A stretch of DNA of 64,000 nucleotides, from the NCBI RefSeq assembly GCF_002154725.1, contig NZ_MTAW01000089.1, forward strand, positions 1-64,000. Direction: 5' to 3'. Made by a program: the position numbers and the translations under genes. Every line of letters begins with the position of its first letter. Positions within the stretch are counted from its first letter, which is position 1. This document shows positions 35,846 through 42,246 of this stretch, in pieces. The stretch is from Nostoc sp. 106C. GTDB taxonomy: Bacteria > Cyanobacteriota > Cyanobacteriia > Cyanobacteriales > Nostocaceae. The notes under the pieces are model-generated. The model made no database searches. It worked only from the letters and a program-made list of their open reading frames with translations, and was not told the origin of the DNA.

Positions 35846-36988
35846 ATGGATATTTATCAATTAGCAATTAGTCCGCTGTTGTTTAATCTGCTCAAAACAG
35901 ATCCAGAGTGGTTACACCAAAAGACGATTAACACTCTTGGCTGGCTCTCCCAAAGAAGCGATCGCCTACCTGCTAGATGGGTTAACCACCTCCTCCAGCA
36001 TTCATTTTGCTTATATGACCCACGTCTAGAACAAAATCTGTTTGGGCTAAACTTTCCTAACCCTTTAGGTTTAGCAGCTGGATTTGATAAGGATGGCATT
36101 GCCTCTCAGATCTGGCCAAGCCTTGGTTTTGGCTTTGCAGAACTAGGAACAGTGACATTTATTCCCCAGCCCGGAAATCCCCGTCCCCGCTTGTTTCGTT
36201 TACCGTTAGATAAAGCTGCCCTCAACCGCATGGGTTTTAATAATAGCGGTGCAGCAGCAATGGCGGCACGATTGGCGCAAGGAAAACAAGAATTAAACCA
36301 GCGAATACCTATAGGTATAAATTTAGGCAAGTCTAAAGTAACCCCCTTAGAAGCATCTGCAAACGATTACCTCAATAGTTTTCGTTTACTTAAAGATTTG
36401 GGAGACTATTTTGTAGTTAATGTGTCTTCCCCTAATACGCCAGGGTTGCGATCGCTCCAAGATGCAGCCATGCTCGGCTCTATCTTGGATTTATTGCAAC
36501 AAGACAATAAAACACAGAAGCCGATTTTTGTCAAGATAGCACCTGATTTAGAATGGGAAGCGATCACTGATATTATTGCTTTGGCTAATACCTACCAAAT
36601 AACAGGGTTAATTGCTACTAACACCACTATTCGCCGTGATTTGCTGAAAACCCAGGTGATTGCAAAAACAGGCAAAACTGTGCAAGAAGAAGCTGGTGGA
36701 ATTAGCGGCGCACCATTACGCGATCGTTCCACTGAAGTAATTCGATTTATTTGGCAGCAAACCCAAGGGCAATTGCCGATTATTGGCGTTGGTGGCATCT
36801 TTACCCCAGAAGATGCTTGGGAAAAAATTACTGCTGGTGCTAGCCTGATTCAAGTCTATACAGGCTGGATTTACCAAGGACCAATGATGGTACGTCGCAT
36901 TCTCACAGGTTTACTTTCTAAGTTAGAAGAAAGCGGATTAACTTCCATCAATGCAGTTGTAGGTTTAGACGCAAAAGCTCAAAAGTGA
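35846..36988 (+). CDS. pyrD: Dihydroorotate dehydrogenase (quinone), class 2
   Basis: 380 aa from ATG at 35846; the upstream in-frame ATGs lie in a CCCAATGC repeat. Oxidises dihydroorotate to orotate with quinone in pyrimidine synthesis. FMN-site features: [34 protein letters not shown] and [15 protein letters not shown], where the class-2 catalytic Ser lies. The N-terminal helical extension (about 1-45) docks to the membrane, as in class 2. Confidence 0.96.
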   Translation: MDIYQLAISPLLFNLLKTDPEWLHQKTINTLGWLSQRSDRLPARWVNHLLQHSFCLYDPRLEQNLFGLNFPNPLGLAAGFDKDGIASQIWPSLGFGFAELGTVTFIPQPGNPRPRLFRLPLDKAALNRMGFNNSGAAAMAARLAQGKQELNQRIPIGINLGKSKVTPLEASANDYLNSFRLLKDLGDYFVVNVSSPNTPGLRSLQDAAMLGSILDLLQQDNKTQKPIFVKIAPDLEWEAITDIIALANTYQITGLIATNTTIRRDLLKTQVIAKTGKTVQEEAGGISGAPLRDRSTEVIRFIWQQTQGQLPIIGVGGIFTPEDAWEKITAGASLIQVYTGWIYQGPMMVRRILTGLLSKLEESGLTSINAVVGLDAKAQK

Positions 36989-37169
36989 AATTATTTAGCA
37001 ATTATTTAGTTATCAAAGTTTGAGTTGGGATTTATACCTCAACTCAAACTTATGAATTCCAGAAATGGGTTAATTTCAATCCCATCTGAAAAACTCCTCA
37101 CAGTTCACTGTTGAGTGATTTTAGACATTTTTTCCTTGGCAAAAAGCTAGGAAAATCAAGTTTCTAGTT

Positions 37170-37916
37170 TTAACTTTTATCTTCATCCAAGGGGAAAAAC
37201 TCCTTAGATTTTCGGGAGAATGACCAGGCAATGCCATCTGGATCGCGACTGCGGCTCCATTCAGGAAAGTCAGGGTCATTTCGCCTTTTATATACTGTGC
37301 TGGAATAAACATTTAGCCGTTTAGCAAGTTCTGATTGAATCAGAGAGCCAAAAAGTAATTGTTTTTCCAAAGGTATTTTGACTTCTTCATGAGTTGCTGG
37401 AGGCAATAATTCAGCCTCTGTTTCTTCTGGCTGGGGCTGTGGTAGCGTTGGTGCCAGTAATATGGGAGCAGCTTGGGCAACTGATTGAGACGGAAGTTCT
37501 TTAACAGGCTCACTACTTTCAAGTATGCTTCCCAAAATGGTGGCATTGATAAAGTAATAGACTGGACTTCCATCTTCAGAATTCAGAATACTGGCACCAA
37601 ATTCGCTGGCTTTAGTATCTAGGTAGCGTTTGGCTATTGTTCCAGAAAAATTACCCTTGATTGCCAAGTCCATCGGTGTCACTCTGCCTTGAGTGTCCTG
37701 AATCAATCGATGAAAAATTGGATTAACTTGCTGACACCACTGTTGCCATTGATGCCACTGCCAAATATTGAAACCAATGATTAGCAGCATTAAAGCCAGC
37801 CAGAATTTCCAAGTAGAAACAAGGAAAATAATCAAAAACGAGATTGGCAAAAGCAGAACGAGAAAAGCCTTCCCGCTGCCTTCTAATGTTTTTTCACTCA
37901 TGCTCATTGCTGCCAA
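37170..37916 (-). CDS. Membrane protein with HTH-like C-terminus, unknown
   Basis: 248 aa. Two closely spaced hydrophobic segments fill residues about 15-55 (LLPISFLIIFLV and FWLALMLLIIGF). A soluble region follows. Residues about 185-240 (LLFGSLIQSELAKRLNVYSSTVYKRR) look like a helix-turn-helix ending in an acidic/basic tail. I do not recognise the family. The layout suggests a membrane-tethered DNA-binding or sensor protein. Confidence 0.7.
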   Translation of the reverse strand: MAAMSMSEKTLEGSGKAFLVLLLPISFLIIFLVSTWKFWLALMLLIIGFNIWQWHQWQQWCQQVNPIFHRLIQDTQGRVTPMDLAIKGNFSGTIAKRYLDTKASEFGASILNSEDGSPVYYFINATILGSILESSEPVKELPSQSVAQAAPILLAPTLPQPQPEETEAELLPPATHEEVKIPLEKQLLFGSLIQSELAKRLNVYSSTVYKRRNDPDFPEWSRSRDPDGIAWSFSRKSKEFFPLDEDKS

Positions 37917-38258
37917 GTGAATTGTTAGAAAAGAAATAATTATTATCTTGGCAAAAATTGTGACATTTTTTTGTATCTTTTGGCAAACTTACGGCAAATT
38001 TGTTGGAAAAATATAAAATTAATAATTTTTATGCACTGTAAGCTGCCTGAAGTATTGGCAAATTATTCAGCTTGTAAGCCTTTTAAATCAAGAGTTTTGC
38101 CTAAAAAAGCAGCTTTTGCCAATGATGTCAGATGGGCAAAAACATAATAACTATGTTTATATATACTTTTTCATTTCGGGATAGTGGTGGGAAGCTCTAG
38201 GAGTTATAGATAACTTTTTGACTAAAATCATAAATTTCAAACTCAGCGTCCTAAATAC

Positions 38259-38287
38259 TTGACACCTAGTAATACACATACTACATT
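38259..38287 (+). promoter_or_regulatory. Sigma-70-type promoter of the tRNA-like RNA array
   Basis: TTGACA at 38259-38264 and TACATT at 38282-38287 with exactly 17 bases between. The first RNA starts about 42 bases after the -10 box. No similar pair is evident before later copies, so a polycistronic precursor is plausible. The rest of the 412-base spacer 37917-38328 holds no gene. Confidence 0.7.
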
Positions 38288-38328
38288 AATAATACAAGCC
38301 GATGTTCCAAAAGGAGTAAGCTTTAACC

Positions 38329-38463
38329 GTAGCGGATAGCTCAAATACCAGAGCGCCCACCTTGCCCGCAAGGGCCGACATATCGAGGGTTACCGCAAAT
38401 AACATTAAATATCCTTGATTTAAGTTCTGGAGGTGCAGGTGAAAATCCTGCTTCGCTACACCA
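38329..38463 (+). ncRNA. tRNA-like Y RNA, copy 1
   Basis: An 8-bp acceptor-type stem (GTAGCGGA with TTCGCTAC), then A and an encoded CCA. D stem GCTC/GAGC is present; the T arm is GCAGG, loop TGAAAAT, CCTGC. Inserted after the D arm is the Ro-type helix TTGCCC, tetraloop GCAA, GGGC, bulged C, GA. This copy lacks the 5' strand of the outer helix found in the others. Its anticodon region is aberrant: a 6-bp hairpin TTAAAT/ATTTAA with loop ATCCTTG. First of six copies ahead of the TROVE gene. Confidence 0.8.
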
Positions 38464-38527
38464 AACACCAAAATTAGTACTAAGCTTTGAATTTTTCACT
38501 CAGCACTCATAACTCATAACTTTTAAT

Positions 38528-38657
38528 GTGGCGGGTAGCTCAGTGGTAGAGCGCCAAAAACATCTTTGTTCATCCCTTGTCTGAAAAGACCGACGAATGA
38601 AGGTTATCGACTCATAATCGGGAAGGTCGTAGGTTCAAATCCTGCCCCGCCACACCA
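38528..38657 (+). ncRNA. tRNA-like Y RNA, copy 2 (CAU anticodon loop)
   Basis: Acceptor GTGGCGGG/CCCGCCAC (8 bp), A, CCA; D arm GCTC-AGTGGTA-GAGC; T arm GTAGG-TTCAAAT-CCTGC. A 52-nt module (38556-38607) lies between tRNA positions 28 and 29. Without it, CCCGA/TCGGG forms a perfect anticodon stem with loop CTCATAA. The module folds as CTTTGTTC/GAATGAAG (outer, with two wobbles) and TTGTCT-GAAA-AGAC-C-GA (inner Ro-type helix). Two positions differ from the other copies but are compensated, strong support for the fold. Confidence 0.88.
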
Positions 38658-38721
38658 AAATCAGTACTGAGTTAAAAATTCCAAACTCAGCACTCATAGC
38701 TAACAACTCATAACTTTTAAT

Positions 38722-38847
38722 GTGGCGGGTAGCTCAGTGGTAGAGCGCTAAACATCCTTTTTCACCCCTTGCCTGCAAAGGCCGACGAATTAGGGTTATC
38801 GATTTGGGTTCGAGAGGTCGCAGGTTCAAATCCTGCTCCGCCACCCA
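38722..38847 (+). ncRNA. tRNA-like Y RNA, copy 3 (UGG anticodon loop)
   Basis: Acceptor GTGGCGGG/TCCGCCAC, then CCA; D arm GCTC/GAGC; T arm GCAGG-TTCAAAT-CCTGC. Module 38750-38799 (50 nt) interrupts the anticodon stem at 28/29. Removing it gives CTCGA/TCGAG with loop TTTGGGT. Ro-type helix TTGCCT-GCAA-AGGC-C-GA. The outer helix has two central mismatches, the only copy with them besides copy 1. Confidence 0.88.
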
Positions 38848-38869
38848 AAATTTAATTTTGAATTTTCAT

Positions 38870-38997
38870 GTGGTGGGTAGCCAAGTGGTAAGGCGCTTAA
38901 TATCCTTATTCACTCCTTGCCTGAAAAGGCCGACGAATTGAGGGTTATCGTATGCAAAACGAGCAATCGCGGGTTCAAATCCCGCCCCACTACACCA
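38870..38997 (+). ncRNA. tRNA-like Y RNA, copy 4 (GCA anticodon loop)
   Basis: Acceptor GTGGTGGG/CCCACTAC (8 bp), A, CCA. The D arm GCCAAGTGGTAAGGC is that of cysteine tRNA, unlike the other copies. T arm GCGGG-TTCAAAT-CCCGC. Module 38898-38948 (51 nt) interrupts at 28/29; removal gives CTCGT/ACGAG with loop ATGCAAA, anticodon GCA, also cysteine. Ro-type helix TTGCCT-GAAA-AGGC-C-GA. Confidence 0.88.
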
Positions 38998-39082
38998 AAA
39001 TCAGTACTAAGTTCTGAGTACCGAGTACTGAGTTAAAAATTCTAAACTCTGCACTCATAGCTCACAACTCATAACTTTTCAT

Positions 39083-39226
39083 GTGGGTGGGTAGCTCAAT
39101 CTGGTAGAGCAATGAACGGGTTAATTACCCATAGTCCTTGGTTCATAACCTTGCCTGAAAAGGCCGACGAGTCGAGGGTTATCGTTAATTCATCGGTTGT
39201 AGGTTCAAATCCTACTCTACCCCCCA
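39083..39226 (+). ncRNA. tRNA-like Y RNA, copy 5 (variant insertion)
   Basis: Acceptor GGGTGGG/TCTACCC, then C and CCA; D arm GCTC-AATCTGGTA-GAGC; T arm GTAGG-TTCAAAT-CCTAC. The flanking anticodon stem would be ATGAA/TTCAT, so the module sits in the loop rather than at 28/29. It also has an extra hairpin GGGTTAATTACCC (39118-39130). The outer helix CCTTGGTTC/GAGTCGAGG is 9 bp, and the inner one is TTGCCT-GAAA-AGGC-C-GA. GTTAA remains next to the stem, hinting at an Asn-type loop. Confidence 0.82.
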
Positions 39227-39297
39227 AAATCAGAACTTAGTACTGAGTTAAAAATTCCAAACTCAGCACTCATAACTCACAACTCATAACTTTTCAT

Positions 39298-39422
39298 GTG
39301 GCAGGTAGCTCAGTGGTAGAGCGCCTAAAACATCCTTGTTCGCTCCTTGCCTGTAAAGGCCGAAGAATGAGGGTTATCGCCTTCCAAGCGGGATGTCGCA
39401 GGTTCAAATCCTGCCCTGCCAC
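39298..39422 (+). ncRNA. tRNA-like Y RNA, copy 6 (UCC anticodon loop)
   Basis: Acceptor GTGGCAGG/CCTGCCAC is a perfect 8 bp; no CCA is encoded. D arm GCTC-AGTGGTA-GAGC; T arm GCAGG-TTCAAAT-CCTGC. Module 39326-39377 (52 nt) at 28/29; removal gives CCCGC/GCGGG and loop CTTCCAA, as in glycine tRNA. Outer helix CCTTGTTC/GAATGAGG (8 bp), inner TTGCCT-GTAA-AGGC-C-GA. It ends 37 bases before the TROVE start codon. Confidence 0.88.
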
Positions 39423-39431
39423 TTTTCATTT

Positions 39432-39451
39432 TTGCCCGCAAGGGCCGGGAG
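39432..39451 (+). promoter_or_regulatory. Ro-binding-like hairpin over the TROVE ribosome-binding site
   Basis: TTGCCC-GCAA-GGGC-C-GG, the same helix as in copy 1 except GA to GG, which still pairs by wobble. Its 3' strand runs into GGGAG (447-451), the likely Shine-Dalgarno sequence 8 bases before the ATG at 39460. Binding here would block translation; the regulatory role is inference. Confidence 0.6.
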
Positions 39452-39459
39452 ATGAAATT

Positions 39460-41064
39460 ATGAATTACAACTTTTTTACTAAAAAGAAAACAAATACACC
39501 GCAAACTCAGCCTATACCCGGACGAGAAGCAGAGATGATTAAGGGGCGTTCTGGTGGGTATATGTTTGATGCGGGTATTTGGAAAGTGCTGCGCCGTTGT
39601 CTGTTGATTGGTACAGCAAAAAGCACTTACTACGCTGGCAAACAGGAATTAACAGAAGATTTTGTAGATGTTGTCAAACAAGCTGTAGCAGAGAATCCAG
39701 GGCGTGTGGCAGAAGAAATTCTCTATGCTAGCGATGGCCGCGCCATCAACAACAGTGCGCCTATCTTGGCATTGGTGCTGCTATCTATGGGTGAAACACC
39801 AGAAGCTAAAAAAGCATTTGGTGAAATCTTTGGGCAAGTTGTTCGCACAGGTAGCCACTTCTACGAATGGCTGAACTACACCAAATCTCTGCGGGGATTT
39901 GGTAAGGTAGTGCGCGAAGTTGGGAAAACTTGGTTATCTCGCGAAGATGTCAAGGGTTTAGCTTATCAACTGTTGAAATATCAACAGCGTCAAGGCTTCT
40001 CTCACAGAGATGCATTGCGGTTGTTCCATGTCAAACCACCTACAGAAACTCATCGCGAATTATTTGAGTGGGTAGTTAAAGGTTGGGAAGATTTGCCAGC
40101 AGACATACCTTCTGAGGCATTGGCGCAGATTTGGTGGTATGAGTGGCTGAAGCGCAATCCTACCGAAACTCATACAGCGATCGCACAAGGACGCCTGACT
40201 CACGAAATGGCTGCTCCTGTGGGTAAAATGGATAAACAAGCTTGGCAGTTGCTTTTCCAAGAAATGCCAATAGGTGCAATGCTGCGTAACCTTGGTTCTT
40301 TGACAGAACTGGGTGTACTGCGAGCTGATGAAAGCGCTAATATCTTGCGAGTAGAAGCAGTCCTGAACAACAAAGAACATCTGCGTAAAGGTCGCATTCA
40401 TCCGATTGATGTTTTGAAAGCGCTCAAGACTTATCACTCTGGTGGCAAATTAGGACGCAGCCAGAAGACTTGGGAACCAGTTGCCCGGATTGTAGACATT
40501 TTAGAAAAGGCGGTTGAACTGTCTTTTGATGTTGTGCAACCCACAGGCAAAGTTTTCATGCACGCTGTTGATGTTTCCGGCTCCATGTCTTGGGGTGTGG
40601 TTGATTCAGTGGGCTTAAGCTGCTGTGAAATTGCCACTACAATGGCACTGGTAACAGCAAAGGCAGAGCAAAACTACATGATTCGCGGCTTTGCTACCGA
40701 ATTTCGAGAATTAGGTATCACAGCCAAAGATAGTTTTAGTTCTGCACTTCGCAAAGCTAGCAACCAAAACTTTGGTGGAACAGATGCTTCTGTAGCTTAC
40801 GACTGGATGATTAAGAACAAGTTCAAAGCAGATGTAGTTTGCTTTTGGACTGATAATGAGTCATGGGCTGGGTCTAAGCATCCAAGTCAAGCATTGGCAC
40901 AGTATCGCCAAAAAGTAAATCCCAACGCCAAGGCAGTGTATGTGACCCTTGCACCTTACAACATTACCTTGGTAGATCCTCAAGATCCTCTGTCCTGGGA
41001 TTTAGCTGGGTTCGACCCTGGAACACCTCGCATCATCCAGATGCTGGCTACAGGTGAACTTTAA
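39460..41064 (+). CDS. rsr: TROVE-domain protein, Ro60 orthologue (Rsr)
   Basis: 534 aa from ATG at 39460, close to the 538 aa of human Ro60. The longer open frame back to 39298 is only read-through of RNA copy 6. Residues about 20-355 are the TROVE ring of helical HEAT-like repeats, with GGYMFDAGIWKVLRRCLLIG, DGRAINNSAPILAL and LTHEMAAPVGKMD. Residues about 360-534 are a VWA domain with intact MIDAS: DVSGSM (Asp371, Ser373, Ser375), FGGTDAS and FWTDNES. Ro proteins bind Y RNAs and misfolded RNA ends; in bacteria Rsr works with exonucleases such as PNPase in RNA decay and stress survival. Six Y-like RNAs precede it, as expected for a Ro locus. Confidence 0.95.
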   Translation: MNYNFFTKKKTNTPQTQPIPGREAEMIKGRSGGYMFDAGIWKVLRRCLLIGTAKSTYYAGKQELTEDFVDVVKQAVAENPGRVAEEILYASDGRAINNSAPILALVLLSMGETPEAKKAFGEIFGQVVRTGSHFYEWLNYTKSLRGFGKVVREVGKTWLSREDVKGLAYQLLKYQQRQGFSHRDALRLFHVKPPTETHRELFEWVVKGWEDLPADIPSEALAQIWWYEWLKRNPTETHTAIAQGRLTHEMAAPVGKMDKQAWQLLFQEMPIGAMLRNLGSLTELGVLRADESANILRVEAVLNNKEHLRKGRIHPIDVLKALKTYHSGGKLGRSQKTWEPVARIVDILEKAVELSFDVVQPTGKVFMHAVDVSGSMSWGVVDSVGLSCCEIATTMALVTAKAEQNYMIRGFATEFRELGITAKDSFSSALRKASNQNFGGTDASVAYDWMIKNKFKADVVCFWTDNESWAGSKHPSQALAQYRQKVNPNAKAVYVTLAPYNITLVDPQDPLSWDLAGFDPGTPRIIQMLATGEL

Positions 41065-41136
41065 AAAGGCTGAAACATGAAGGATGAAATCAAAAAATCT
41101 TATTTTCATCCTTCATGCTTTATAAATCAAAATACA

Positions 41137-41273
41137 TGGCGGGTTATCCTTGTTAACAACTTGCCTTTCGGGGAAGAAGAACTTAGGGTTATCGGTTTTA
41201 TCTCTACCTTTCGGGAAGGACTTCGTCCAACGAGAACGCTTCGCGTACGCGTCTACAATTCCCGCACCCGCCT
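41137..41273 (+). ncRNA. Decayed Y RNA relative downstream of the TROVE gene
   Basis: Ends pair as GGCGGGT/ACCCGCC. Inside, TATCCTTGTT, CTTGCCT and CTTAGGGTTATCGG align with the Y module of copies 2-6. The D arm and T arm are missing, the Ro helix has lost the bulged-C motif (CTTGCC-TTTC-GGGGAAG remains), and a dispersed palindromic repeat (41195-41260) has entered the 3' part. Probably a relic or a diverged RNA; expression is uncertain. The rest of 41065-41740 holds no gene. Confidence 0.55.
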
Positions 41274-41740
41274 TTAAAGCTATTTTTGCAGAAAAGATAA
41301 ATTTCCAGCAGATTACAAGTTGTGCGATCGCAATGCTCACAAACCTTATCCAGAAGAGGTTTTGCACATTTTTGCTGGAAAATAAATTATGACAGCGTTG
41401 TCAATGTCTGATTTCGTCAGTTATATCAGTTATTAGCCTTAATTACCTAGGGATGCGGAAACAGGCTTTATACTGAGAAAAACATGATAAATATCTAGCG
41501 CTTCTTGAGTTCCTGTACTTTTAGCTCAAATTCGCTGGCAGAAAGCTTAAAATCAAAGTAGAAATTCTCATCCAGGCTCAAAGAGATTGTATATTGCATT
41601 CAGCCAAAAATATTTCCCCTGGCATAAGCCTAATGTTATGGTAGCTTGTTGTTAGATTCCCACGAGACAGCTATTACATAACTGTCTCGTGAGACTTCCT
41701 CCGTAATTGATGCAGGCAACTAAGGAGGCACATATTAACC

Positions 41741-42190
41741 ATGACAACTAATGCTGAAGATCCACATCCCCAAGAAGATACAAAAAATTTTCAATCTCTA
41801 GATAGCTTGCGAGTTCTGTTAGTAGATGATAACGAAGATAGCCTGATCCTAACTACGTTTATCCTTGAAAACATCGGCTTGCAGGTAAAAACAGCAACAT
41901 CAGTCTCACAAGCTTTAGAAACAATTAAACAGTTAAATTTTGATATTCTAATTTCTGACATTGCTATGCCAGATGTCGATGGTTATTCGTTAATTCGTAA
42001 AATTAGAGAAAGCAGCATTTCAACACAACGACAGATACCAGCGATAGCTCTAACTGCTCTTAGTTCTGACGAAAGTCGTAGCATGGCTCTGGCATCAGGT
42101 TTTCAAAGTTTTGTTAATAAACCTGTAGAACCTACCGTATTATTAGCAGAAATAAAACGTGTAATTAGTATTAATAAAATTGTTTCATAA
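41741..42190 (+). CDS. Single-domain response regulator
   Basis: 149 aa. Receiver domain with VLLVDDNEDS acidic pocket, phospho-acceptor Asp in ILISDIAMPDVDG, Thr in ALTALSS and Lys in FVNKPVEP. No output domain, so it relays phosphate or binds a partner. Its sequence resembles the receiver at the end of the convergent hybrid kinase, its likely partner. Confidence 0.92.
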   Translation: MTTNAEDPHPQEDTKNFQSLDSLRVLLVDDNEDSLILTTFILENIGLQVKTATSVSQALETIKQLNFDILISDIAMPDVDGYSLIRKIRESSISTQRQIPAIALTALSSDESRSMALASGFQSFVNKPVEPTVLLAEIKRVISINKIVS

Positions 42191-42246
42191 TAAAATATGT
42201 AGCGATCGCTGCTTTATAAATAAATTAGTAAAACTTTAAGCCAAAA

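Noticed and set aside
38528-38657. Ordinary tRNA-Met with a group I intron
   Set aside because: The insert is only 52 nt, lies in the anticodon stem, and has the Ro-type helix rather than group I core elements.
38329-39422. CRISPR array
   Set aside because: Repeats are about 130 nt, have tRNA arms and no short unique spacers; no cas genes are nearby.
39298-39459. N-terminal 54-residue extension of the TROVE protein from GTG at 39298
   Set aside because: It is a translation of RNA copy 6 and its spacer. The ATG at 39460 has a ribosome site and gives the usual Ro60 length and N-terminus.
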